NCBI GenBank assembly: GCA_020310875.1
Contig: CM035420.1
Coordinates: 188,391,880 to 188,455,879, forward strand
Length of the DNA stretch: 64,000 nucleotides
From: Ceratopteris richardii
Taxonomy: Eukaryota; Streptophyta; Polypodiopsida; Polypodiales; Pteridaceae
Direction of reading: 5' to 3'
The first letter of the stretch is position 1. Every line of letters begins with the position of its first letter. Of this stretch, positions 1 through 9,094 are shown in pieces. The notes under the pieces are model-generated. The model was not told the origin of the DNA, did no database searches, and saw nothing but the letters and a program-made list of their open reading frames with translations. The translations under genes and the position numbers were made by a program.

Positions 1-803
1 TGAGCTTGTCTGAGCTGCTTCCTTCGTCTTCTGGCCTGGTTGGTGTGCATGGATGGGATTTGTGGGGGCAAGGCTGGTGGTTGCTCTCCTTTGCGTACCC
101 ATATCTGCTTCATGCTCGGAACTGCTTTTTTATCGAATGGTGTCTTTCTATTTGATGTAGCAGTTGTTGTGAACGGTTGTGTTTGCTTGTGTGGTGGACT
201 CACTACTGTGGCTACTTGATTCTTTGGAGAAGAAGAAAGATCCACCCGCCTTCGAACCTGGTCTTCCACGATTGACTCCTTCTGCATCATAGAGCATTTG
301 ACACATACAACATCTTCTTTCATATGATTAGTCTTGGAAGAACTAAGAGAGTGTGTGGTGCCATGATTTAGGAGCATGCAGTTCTCTAATTCTAATGTAA
401 TGCATTGTTCATGTACCCAAACTTGAAGAATTTGACTTCTTAGGTTTAAGTTAACTGCATGGTCATAGATCCAATCTTGACCCAAGACAAGTGGTTCTGT
501 AAGGTTCTCATCTTGACATACTAGCGCTTTGACTTTCATTGGAACATCTTGAAGGTAGATGGGAAGTTCCACCTCGCCCAAACAAGGGGTTTCCACACCT
601 CCCAATCCTATGAGATAAGCTTCTATGGGATTGATGTTCAACCCCAAGTCTTGGCAGTAGGAAAGTCTAACTGCACTACTTGCTGCACCTGAGTCAATCA
701 ATGCTTTCACCGTCCTTGCACCCTTCCCTTGTCCTATCTCTATGGTCACAAAGGTTCTTCGGTCAATGACCTGAGAAGTCGCTATGCCTGACTTTTGACA
801 CAT
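1..803 (-). CDS. Element A: second aspartic-protease-like ORF downstream of integrase (partial)
   Basis: This frame opens at a Met (codon at 803-801) and stays open to the window edge, at least 267 codons. It contains ALIDSGAASSAV, the D-S/T-G hallmark of retroviral-type aspartic proteases, then EAYLIGLGG, a strand-rich stretch and LVLGQDWIYDH, which matches the family's second conserved block (usually I-L-G-R/Q-D-F/W). It is separate from the usual protease inside pol (DSG near residue 298 there). The distal third is basic and Ser/Thr/Pro-rich and carries one QIWVRKG motif. The counterpart in elements B, D and G lies at the same place, after integrase. Whether it is an active enzyme or a structural protease-fold domain cannot be told. 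Confidence 0.75.
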   Translation of the reverse strand, partial: MCQKSGIATSQVIDRRTFVTIEIGQGKGARTVKALIDSGAASSAVRLSYCQDLGLNINPIEAYLIGLGGVETPCLGEVELPIYLQDVPMKVKALVCQDENLTEPLVLGQDWIYDHAVNLNLRSQILQVWVHEQCITLELENCMLLNHGTTHSLSSSKTNHMKEDVVCVKCSMMQKESIVEDQVRRRVDLSSSPKNQVATVVSPPHKQTQPFTTTATSNRKTPFDKKAVPSMKQIWVRKGEQPPALPPQIPSMHTNQARRRRKQLRQA

Positions 804-863
804 ATCCATGTGATATTTTGGGGCTTTTGAGTTGACTTCTAGGCCTAATCGCCTTAACTTTTT

Positions 864-3800
864 TCACCTAATACGCTCTCTGGCCTCTACCTGTGCTTCT
901 TCTCTCACTCTTAACTCTTCATCTTTTCGCTTCTTAGCAGTGTTGAGTCTCATTAGCATATCCTCAGTAAGAGGTTCTTGATATAGCTTGACTCTACAGC
1001 CACTAATATAGTTTGGCAAGATATCTCCTTCTAGCGTGGCCAACTGAACTGCACCACTAGTGGAAATTCTATTAATGATCATGGGTCCGTATCCTCTTTT
1101 TTCCAACTTACGGGCATGTTGTTTTAGTGTGTATACCAACACTAGATCTCCCTCTTTCAATCCCTTATCCTTGATGTGTGCATCAAAGTATGCCTTTTGC
1201 CTCTTCTTTGCAGCGTAGATGCCTGCTGCCGCTCGTAGCCTCGTCTCACCCAAGCGTTCGAGATCAAACATCCTAGAGGACAATTCATGCCCATTCCACT
1301 CATACTCTTGTGCTACTTTTAAGGCAGGGATTAAGAAATCTAATGGTAGCACAGCGTTCTGTCCGAAGACCATCTGAAATGGGGTGGCGTTGAGTACCGT
1401 TTTGTAGGCAACTCGATAAGCCCAAACAACATGATGAAGTTGTTTGTCCCAATCAGAGCGTTTATTATTTACCAGTTTTGTCAATACGTTACAGAGGATC
1501 TTATTGGTACTCTCGGCTTGTCCGTTGGCTTGTGGGTGATAGGGGGCAGATTTCTTATGTATCACCAAGAATTCTTGGAGAAGATTTTCAATGACTTCAT
1601 TCAAGAAGTGTGTGCCTCTATCGCTCACCAACTCTATTGGTAGTCCATATCTCGTGAACACATTCTCGAATAAGAACTTAGCCGTAGTCTGAGCATCATT
1701 CTTTGTTGTGGCTTTGACTTCTACCCACTTTGTAAGGTAATCTGTGGCTACAATGATGTACTCTGCATGGGAGTTTCTAGCTGGGGGGTTAATAGGACCT
1801 ATGAAGTCTATGCCCCACTTCGAAAATGCACGTCCTCCCATCATTGGCCTCAAGGGCATCTCGTCTTTTCTCACTGGATATTGTGCACGTTGGCATGTGT
1901 CACATTTCTTCACATAGGTATGTGCGTCCATATGAAGAGTGGGCCACCAAAGTCCTGAGAATAGAATGGTCTTGATCACTCGGTCAGGACCAAAATGTCC
2001 ACCTGCAATACCGCTGTGTGCAGTCTCTAAGACCTTTAAATAGTCTGATTCATGAACGCATAGTCTTAAGTAACCATCTTTGCCTCTTCGGTATAGGTTG
2101 TCCCCTACTAAGGCATAGCCTTGAGCCTCTTGCTCCATGCTTCGTCTTCTTGCTAGACTAGCCTCTTTGGGTAATCTTCCCGATCTCATAAACTCTACCA
2201 ATGGAGCACTCCAATCTAGAATTAATGACACTTGATAAAGGGTCACATGCTCCACTGGGGGTCTCTCTCTGCACCTTGGACAATTCTTAATCCACTCATG
2301 TATTTCTTTGTCCATGCTAGGCCAATACACTCCTAAACGCTTTAGATTCTGCAATGTTCGTTGTTTAGAATAGTGATTTCCTAGCATTCCTTCATGGGCT
2401 TGTTGCAACCAACTACTATGTTCATCATCCTCCACACAACAAGCTAATACACCCTCAGTATCTTGTTTGTACATGCTTCCTGCTAATATGTGATATTTTT
2501 GTGATTTTACAATTTCTTCTTGTGATGTTTTCACATTCTTATTTGCAGGGCCAAAGGTTAGGACTGGTACCAACTTATTTGCCCATTTAGGAACAACTTT
2601 TAAATTGAACAGATAAGCATCGGGTAATTCGTCAGACACTCCTTGCGGTGACTCTCCTGAAGTGATGCGAGAAAGGTGATCTGCCCGAAGGTGGGTTCTA
2701 CCTTTCCTGACAACAACTTCAAACTCATATTCCATTAGTAAGAGGAACCATCTTACTAAGCGTCCAGTATTGCAAGGTTTATTGACCAAATATAACAAAG
2801 CTTGATGATCAGTGAAAAACTTGAACTTGTTGGCCAATAAATAGTGTCTAAACTTCTTCACAGCATATACCATGCCTAAGCCCTCTCGCTCAGTTGTGGT
2901 ATAGTTCCGTTCAGCTACAGTGAGCTGTCTACTAGCATATGCTATGGGCAAATCTAAGTTTCCTTCACTTGTGGGTTGTGCTAGCACACATCCTATGGCA
3001 TGATTGGATGCATCCACATGGACATGGAATGGTTTATTCCAATCAGGAGTGGTGAGTATTGGTGCCGTGCACAAACGTTTCTTCAGTTTGTTGAAAGAAT
3101 TCTCGCATTCGTCGTTCCACTCAAAATTAGACAACAAGGCATAAAGGGGTCTAGCTATGATCGCGTACATGTGGATAAACCTACGGTAGTATCCACAATG
3201 GCCCATAAAGGCTTGTACCTCTTTAATATTCCTTGGCCTTGGTAGCTCCGCTATGGCTCGTACCTTATCTTCATCTGTTGAGATTCCATTCTTAGAAACA
3301 ATATGACCTAAGATTTTACCTTGACACACCATAAACACACACTTTTCTGGGTTCAGACACACTCGATATTCTCTACACTTGTTGAAGATTTGTCTCAGCT
3401 CAGGGATGTGAAACCTTCTTTCTTGGGAATGAGCACATAAATCATCCACATACACTTCTAAGCTCTTTCGCAAGAACTCTTTGAAGACATGACACATGAG
3501 CCTTTGGAATGTTGCAGGTGCATTGGTGAGCCCAAATGGCATCACACGAAATGCAAAGATTCCCCACTCTATAGCAAAAGCTGTTTTGTGTTGATCTTCT
3601 GGGGCAATGGCTACTTGATTGTAACCTGAAAATCCATCAAGGAAGCTATAAACTTCCTTGCCTGCAACACGCTCCAAAAGGTGTTCTATGATTGGAAGTG
3701 GATAACTATCTCTAATCGTAGCGGCATTAACTTTTTTAAGGTTAATACACACTCGCAACTTCCCGTTCTTCTTGGGTACCACAACAATGGGGGACACCCA

Positions 3801-6050
3801 TTCGGTATGCTCAATCTCATAGATGAATCCAGCTTCAATCAACCTATCAATTTCTTCTTTTATTTTGGCTGCATAGGTATCATTATATGTGTAGGGCTTC
3901 TGTTTGGTGGACTTAGCATCAGCAGTCATGGGGATAGTATGAGAGCAAATTCTTGGATCTACCCCTTTCAAGTCTCTATAGTGCCATGCAAACACATCCC
4001 TATATTCCCTTAATAGAGCTATGAGCTCCATTTCTTCTCTTGCACTTAGGTCATCTCCTATATATGTGCATCTCTCTTCGTTCTCTTCAATGATCACTAC
4101 AATCTTCTTGGTCTTTTCTTTATTATCATATGATTCTCCTATGATGGCCTCTCTCTTAGGCATTCGTACCAAAATTTTGCGGTCGTCAACTTCATATTTC
4201 TTGAAGTTTTCTGGTACTTCAAACAATGATTCCTCCTCTTCTTGTTTCACTGCTTTTCTTTTCTTTTTCTTTTGACTACTCTCACTTCCATCCTTTGAGT
4301 TTACTGTTTTAATACTTGTGAGAGGTTCTTCTTCTTTCTGGGTGAACACTCCTATATCTTCTAGATAGTGCTGCTCTGAGTTAAAGCAACTATCCATCAC
4401 AATAGACTCCAGATCATCGTCATTCTCTTCTTCTTCTATGACATCACTAAGGTCACATTCTTCTACAAAGGGTTGACACATGAACACTGAGATATCATAA
4501 CCCTCCTCATCACAATGAGGTGTCCACTGTTCCTCATTGACAGCAATGTCCATGGTGGCTAAGATTTCTGGCCAGCCATGAGGCTCAAACTCCTCATTTG
4601 GAAAGATCATCGGTGTGTAGGCTGGGTCTCTAACTGGTCTATCTCCTAGCGAAGTTCCTTCTTCTCTTGCCTTTAAACGTTTTTCCTCTTCCTTTGCGAC
4701 CTTGCACATCCACAAATGAGTATCTTCATGTAGCCATGATGGATCAGGTGAACTTTCAGAATGCACAGAGATGGAATCTTCTTTCGCTTTGTGGATAGAA
4801 TTCCATTGTAGGGGTGGTACATCTCTGAAGGTGTAATCCTTCAAATTGACCTTGGTAGTGACCCCTAAGTGTTGTAAGTACAAGGAGTTAGTTCCCCAAT
4901 CCTGTACTATTTGCAATTGTCGTAGGAAGGGTCTTCCTAGGATCATCTCATAGACATTATTTTTCTCAAAGTCACATATAGCAAATGTGTGCTCAAACTC
5001 TACACCACAAGTGGTTAGAGTGATCCCTTCTAGCAATCCTAGAGGTCTTTCAAAATGACCATCAGCCATTTGAAGCTTCATTCTAGTTGGTCTTAATGTG
5101 GGCTTGCCCCATTGCTTCCACAAGGAGGTGGTCGCAATAGCAACACCAGCACCTGAATCTATGATTGCTTTGGTTGTGTAACCTTGGTAGGTGATTGGAA
5201 GATAAGTATTACCTTCTTCACCCTCACACATGTCCCCTATTTTGTCTAGAGGTATCTCTGGTACCCTTTGCTTGGAGCCTACTTTTGGCATGTTGGAATC
5301 AAGTTCTAGAACCTGATCCTTCACATGATTCCAAAGCTCAGGTTTTGCTTTGAGCAGCTCTTCTACAGTGAGATGACACTGAACCTTAGTGTTCTTCACG
5401 ACATCCGTGTTCCTTGGAACCACTGAGTCTTCATTTCTTACTAGTATTGTGGGAGCTCTAATCTGGAGAGATTCAGATTCCCATGGGCCTGGAAATTGAG
5501 GCAGTTCTTCTAAGGTATTAGATTCAAAATCTAACCTTTCGTCTTCTTGTTGTTCTGCTTCATCTCCGTAAATAGATGGAATGTCTTGGGGAAATTGATC
5601 ATGAAGATCATCAATCTCAGGAATAGGAGGGGAATTACCCTTCTCCTTGGCCCATTTCTCTTCTTGTATTTCCCGCAAGAATTCTTGAGAGTACTGTTGA
5701 ATTGAAGGAGGTATTCCTGGATCCGTGGAATTAGGAACATAAGCTCCCATTGGTGGTGAGCTTCCTCTTTCAATAACTGGTTGAGCTTGTGGAGGTAAAG
5801 AAACTTGTGGTTTGTTTACCAACTGCTCTAATCGTTCTAGTAAGCCCTGGAAATGCAAATCCCCTTTGACCGAGTTTGTCTGATTGAACTTTTGACTAGT
5901 CTCAAGTATAGCTTGAGCTTGTTCTACCATTTTCATGCACATTTTCATCCGTTCAATCTCTAAGTCCGCTCTAGGGTAACTCTTGTCTAGGTTTGCAGCT
6001 GTAGGCCCTTCTTGAAGTCGAGCCTGGTAGGCCTTGAACATCATGTCCAA
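864..6050 (-). CDS. pol: Element A: pol polyprotein (protease, RT, RNase H, duplicated zinc module, integrase)
   Basis: This is an open frame of 1728 residues. A Gln/Glu-rich N-terminal linker with coiled-coil character leads to an aspartic protease with IIDSGAG near 298. Reverse transcriptase follows at about 720-900, with VSPIVVVPKKNGKLRVCI, FLDGFSGYNQ and the YVDD box near 870. RNase H is at about 1005-1130 (HVHVDAS, TDHQALLYL). Two H2C2 zinc modules then occur in series, near 1217-1260 (AHEG to CPRC) and 1343-1387 (AHSG to CDTC). The integrase core has WGIDFIGP (D near 1413), VSDRGTHF (D near 1480) and NGQAES (E near 1514). The C-terminus (GDLVLVYTLKQHARKLEKRG) is the Ty3 integrase tail without a chromodomain. 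It would make reverse transcriptase and integrase for the particle. The doubled zinc module is the odd feature. Confidence 0.93.
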   Translation of the reverse strand: MDMMFKAYQARLQEGPTAANLDKSYPRADLEIERMKMCMKMVEQAQAILETSQKFNQTNSVKGDLHFQGLLERLEQLVNKPQVSLPPQAQPVIERGSSPPMGAYVPNSTDPGIPPSIQQYSQEFLREIQEEKWAKEKGNSPPIPEIDDLHDQFPQDIPSIYGDEAEQQEDERLDFESNTLEELPQFPGPWESESLQIRAPTILVRNEDSVVPRNTDVVKNTKVQCHLTVEELLKAKPELWNHVKDQVLELDSNMPKVGSKQRVPEIPLDKIGDMCEGEEGNTYLPITYQGYTTKAIIDSGAGVAIATTSLWKQWGKPTLRPTRMKLQMADGHFERPLGLLEGITLTTCGVEFEHTFAICDFEKNNVYEMILGRPFLRQLQIVQDWGTNSLYLQHLGVTTKVNLKDYTFRDVPPLQWNSIHKAKEDSISVHSESSPDPSWLHEDTHLWMCKVAKEEEKRLKAREEGTSLGDRPVRDPAYTPMIFPNEEFEPHGWPEILATMDIAVNEEQWTPHCDEEGYDISVFMCQPFVEECDLSDVIEEEENDDDLESIVMDSCFNSEQHYLEDIGVFTQKEEEPLTSIKTVNSKDGSESSQKKKKRKAVKQEEEESLFEVPENFKKYEVDDRKILVRMPKREAIIGESYDNKEKTKKIVVIIEENEERCTYIGDDLSAREEMELIALLREYRDVFAWHYRDLKGVDPRICSHTIPMTADAKSTKQKPYTYNDTYAAKIKEEIDRLIEAGFIYEIEHTEWVSPIVVVPKKNGKLRVCINLKKVNAATIRDSYPLPIIEHLLERVAGKEVYSFLDGFSGYNQVAIAPEDQHKTAFAIEWGIFAFRVMPFGLTNAPATFQRLMCHVFKEFLRKSLEVYVDDLCAHSQERRFHIPELRQIFNKCREYRVCLNPEKCVFMVCQGKILGHIVSKNGISTDEDKVRAIAELPRPRNIKEVQAFMGHCGYYRRFIHMYAIIARPLYALLSNFEWNDECENSFNKLKKRLCTAPILTTPDWNKPFHVHVDASNHAIGCVLAQPTSEGNLDLPIAYASRQLTVAERNYTTTEREGLGMVYAVKKFRHYLLANKFKFFTDHQALLYLVNKPCNTGRLVRWFLLLMEYEFEVVVRKGRTHLRADHLSRITSGESPQGVSDELPDAYLFNLKVVPKWANKLVPVLTFGPANKNVKTSQEEIVKSQKYHILAGSMYKQDTEGVLACCVEDDEHSSWLQQAHEGMLGNHYSKQRTLQNLKRLGVYWPSMDKEIHEWIKNCPRCRERPPVEHVTLYQVSLILDWSAPLVEFMRSGRLPKEASLARRRSMEQEAQGYALVGDNLYRRGKDGYLRLCVHESDYLKVLETAHSGIAGGHFGPDRVIKTILFSGLWWPTLHMDAHTYVKKCDTCQRAQYPVRKDEMPLRPMMGGRAFSKWGIDFIGPINPPARNSHAEYIIVATDYLTKWVEVKATTKNDAQTTAKFLFENVFTRYGLPIELVSDRGTHFLNEVIENLLQEFLVIHKKSAPYHPQANGQAESTNKILCNVLTKLVNNKRSDWDKQLHHVVWAYRVAYKTVLNATPFQMVFGQNAVLPLDFLIPALKVAQEYEWNGHELSSRMFDLERLGETRLRAAAGIYAAKKRQKAYFDAHIKDKGLKEGDLVLVYTLKQHARKLEKRGYGPMIINRISTSGAVQLATLEGDILPNYISGCRVKLYQEPLTEDMLMRLNTAKKRKDEELRVREEAQVEARERIR

Positions 6051-6236
6051 GCCTTCTGGGGTTGGATCTGCAAGAACAGACCCTGGTTGCGGTCTATTTA
6101 CAATGGGTGGTGGGGTGCGATGAGGTGGAATGGATGTGGAGTTTCGGCATGCGAGGGGTTTTGAGATGCAATGTCTTCTATTTTTGTTTTTGCGTCTTTC
6201 AAGCTTTCTTCTAGTTCCGATAACTTTTTATTCCAC

Positions 6237-8840
6237 TTACGATTGGCCTTTTCTCTGGTATCCTTCCATGTTCTTGTTTTCCTCTCTAGGCTCTCCTGAT
6301 TCACTCGACTCCGATTGCTCTGCTGGTTTATCTTGTTTTAATGCTTGTGCCCTAGTAACTACCTGTATAGGTGCCACATTACTGCTACTTGAACTTGAAT
6401 CCGCCACTAAGCCCACCACATTAATGGGTGTAATCTTGGGTGCACTGGAGGGGTTTCTTGGACAATCTCTAGGGAGATGGTCTTTGCCACAATCAAGGCA
6501 AAAAGCCTGTATTGTGATAGCCTGTCCTTGACTCGGAGATGATGGGTGGGGACAGTCACGAATGAAATGATCACCTTGACATCTAAAACAAGATCCTCTA
6601 GGGGCTTGTGGTCTCATTTGTCTCAATTGGGGCCTAGGGTTAGGATTTGTGTACATGACATTGGAGTATTCTGGCTCCCAATTTTGCTCCATAGGTGGTG
6701 CCTCATATTGATACGAGTAAATCTCACTATGTTCAGGTGACTCTGTGTAATACGCATGTGGACTACCTTCATGGGAGTAGTCTGAACTATGAGCATGAGA
6801 ATCATTATCTGGTATCAATGGGGTTAGGGGCACCAATGCTCTATTTGGATTTTCCTCTCCCACAGCATATTTGACTGGAATCACGTTGGCTGGAGCTGGT
6901 GGTTGGTTTCCCAAGACAGGTTGTGGCCTATATGGTACCTGATATTGCTGTTGTGGTCTATAATATGGCTGTTGGTATTGGTTCTGATACCTACCTTGTG
7001 GGTAAGGTTGCTGATAATTTTGTCTAACAGCCTGCCTATTGTAGGGACAATCTTGAGCCGTGTGGTTTGTGTATTTTCTCTCAATAGTGCAATATGGAGC
7101 ATTCCTTTCTCTAATGTTTTGGTTTTGCATTAGGCATACATTAGCCATGTGGTCGCCCCCACAAGTATAACACCGATTCACTGGAGTGACTCTCTGTGTT
7201 TGTTTATTTTGGACTCCCAGCTTCTTGGCAACTTGCTCAGCTATCTCCTCTATTTCCATGGAGATTTTTGAAGTATGACTAGTAGAACTATCTGAATCCT
7301 TATAGAGTTTGGATAATCCTAACTCCTCACCCAAGTTATCTTCTATGTCAATGCATGTCCGCACGCACTCTTCTATGGATCTAGGCTCTTTCAAATATAC
7401 ATATGATCTTAACTTTGTGCTCAGTAAGCCATCTAAGAACAAAGCCACTTGTTTGGCTGGTGTGGGTAACTCGAGAGCAGGGCATCTTTCTAGGTACTGT
7501 CTGAACCTTCTACCTGCTAGTCGCACTGTTTCTTGGGGTGTCTGTTTGAAACTGTGGATCAAGGATGATGTGTTATGCCTGATACCACTCTTGGAAAATT
7601 CTACAATGAATTCATCTAGCAATTGACCTATATCGCGATAGTTGCGACTACTCAATGGTTGAAACCAAGCCAAGGTAGTGCCCTTAAGAGTCAAACCAAA
7701 TGCCTCGTATTGGGTGAATAAATCCTCAACCTGTTCAGCTCTTAACACTTGTTTGAACTCGGCCACATGATCATAAGGATCTCCTGACCCGTCAAAATAA
7801 TTCTTCATTGCCTTGATCACTTGAGTGGGTCTAAGGGTTCTTGGGTGCTCTCGGGGTCTAGGCAATGGAAAATCATGTTCATCTCTTTTTTGCCTATGTG
7901 CTTGATGTCTCTCTCTTTCAAGTCTTTCATTTTCAAATCCTGATCTATTCCTGCCCACGGTGTGTGCAAAACTTACCTCAGGTCTCTCTTTAGTTCTTTC
8001 TCTCTGGGCTTCATGAGCGTAGGATGATCCTACTCCTTGGAGGCCATGGGAAACATTGGATCTTGGTGGGGGGAAAATCAATTCATTCTTCCAAGTATAT
8101 GCATGTCTATCATGTTCTGTTACCAAGAAAATTTTCTCTGATGTGTTATCCAGGTAAACAACTTTGCCTGGCATCTCTGGATCCTTGAACTCGTAGATGA
8201 TGACTATGCCCAATTGGCTAGGTTGATCTGGCTTGAATCTCCAAAAGGCTTCCTCTGTTTCTCTATTCAAAAATAGTTCTATGCTTTTGTTATCTTGAGG
8301 GATCCAGTCTGGAGTGATCACTCGGGTCAAAACTGACTTACCTCTAGGAGTCTGGGGTCCTTGTCCTACATTTCCTTGTTCTAGGTCTCCTATTTCATTC
8401 TCAGGAATGACATTTCCAAACTCATCAGTCCTATCTGGTAGGTTGGTGACCACATACATGGTTCCTTCCTTATCAATGTATGAACCCTCTTCGAACTTGA
8501 CCACCGGGTGTTCAAGTCCAAAGGATTGATCTGGATTTTTGAGTTGGACCACTGATCGCCTCAGACCATCCTCATAGATGCGAGCACCTAATTGGTTGGT
8601 CCGAATATATTCCAACTGTGTCTTATAAGGACCTTCTGGTGTTTGTAGATGGGCAGTCCTTGAGCCACCTGCAGGTTTTCCCATACTAAAAGACATTTCT
8701 GAATCACTTGTGTCTGAACTTAGTAAAAGATGACCACTTAGTTGTTGTGCCCAAGACTTGGATGTATGGTTGACACTAGCCTCAGAAGATCTAATGCTTT
8801 GTTTATCCTTGCCTAAGTGTCTACCAGATCTCAGGTTCAT
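6237..8840 (-). CDS. gag: Element A: gag capsid/nucleocapsid protein
   Basis: This is an open frame of 867 residues starting MNLRSGRHLG, a start seen in the sister element C as well. The capsid core (Retrotrans_gag type) lies at about 345-505, with NYFDGSGDPYDHVAEF, AFGLTLKGTTLAWFQPL and SLIHSFKQTPQE. Nucleocapsid-like zinc motifs follow: CYTCGGDHMANVC (about 556), a longer-spaced C-to-HTAQDC motif (about 585), CFRCQGDHFIRDC (about 750) and CLDCGKDHLPRDC (about 780). They are linked by a Tyr/Gln/Pro-rich stretch. The knuckle spacing is CX2CX3HX4C, one residue shorter than the classic retroviral CX2CX4HX4C. The 186 bases between this frame and pol encode a Lys/Glu-rich helical segment in the related elements. 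Role: virus-like particle shell and RNA packaging. Confidence 0.93.
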   Translation of the reverse strand: MNLRSGRHLGKDKQSIRSSEASVNHTSKSWAQQLSGHLLLSSDTSDSEMSFSMGKPAGGSRTAHLQTPEGPYKTQLEYIRTNQLGARIYEDGLRRSVVQLKNPDQSFGLEHPVVKFEEGSYIDKEGTMYVVTNLPDRTDEFGNVIPENEIGDLEQGNVGQGPQTPRGKSVLTRVITPDWIPQDNKSIELFLNRETEEAFWRFKPDQPSQLGIVIIYEFKDPEMPGKVVYLDNTSEKIFLVTEHDRHAYTWKNELIFPPPRSNVSHGLQGVGSSYAHEAQRERTKERPEVSFAHTVGRNRSGFENERLERERHQAHRQKRDEHDFPLPRPREHPRTLRPTQVIKAMKNYFDGSGDPYDHVAEFKQVLRAEQVEDLFTQYEAFGLTLKGTTLAWFQPLSSRNYRDIGQLLDEFIVEFSKSGIRHNTSSLIHSFKQTPQETVRLAGRRFRQYLERCPALELPTPAKQVALFLDGLLSTKLRSYVYLKEPRSIEECVRTCIDIEDNLGEELGLSKLYKDSDSSTSHTSKISMEIEEIAEQVAKKLGVQNKQTQRVTPVNRCYTCGGDHMANVCLMQNQNIRERNAPYCTIERKYTNHTAQDCPYNRQAVRQNYQQPYPQGRYQNQYQQPYYRPQQQYQVPYRPQPVLGNQPPAPANVIPVKYAVGEENPNRALVPLTPLIPDNDSHAHSSDYSHEGSPHAYYTESPEHSEIYSYQYEAPPMEQNWEPEYSNVMYTNPNPRPQLRQMRPQAPRGSCFRCQGDHFIRDCPHPSSPSQGQAITIQAFCLDCGKDHLPRDCPRNPSSAPKITPINVVGLVADSSSSSSNVAPIQVVTRAQALKQDKPAEQSESSESGEPREENKNMEGYQRKGQS

Positions 8841-9094
8841 AAGCTTTAGTCAAGAGTCCAAATTTTCCCCTTGGTATGGTTCAAAATTCTTTGGAGTCCC
8901 CTTGGTTCCCTAGTCCCACTTGAGGGTCAACTTCAAATTATCCTATCTCAAAATCAGCGCGTTATTCTTGAAAAAAACAGTTGAGGTCGTGTAGGATTTG
9001 AAACGAGCTATAGAGCTCAAAAAATGGACTTTGGATGAAAAAGTTATGCCAATTCAGGCTCCTGGGGGTCAAAACAGGCAAACAGGACCTTTGG
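8841..9094 (-). other. Element A: gag-proximal leader with conserved block
   Basis: This is non-coding leader between the tandem array and gag. It carries a block (about 8990-9070) related to the same position in C (about 28690-28770), H (about 62280-62330) and, more weakly, G (about 46010-46080). The shared core on the element strand is GCATAACTTT-C/T-TCAT followed by a GAGCT-rich stretch. A conserved block at a fixed distance from gag in elements whose arrays differ suggests a function such as RNA packaging; that is inference. Confidence 0.5.
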
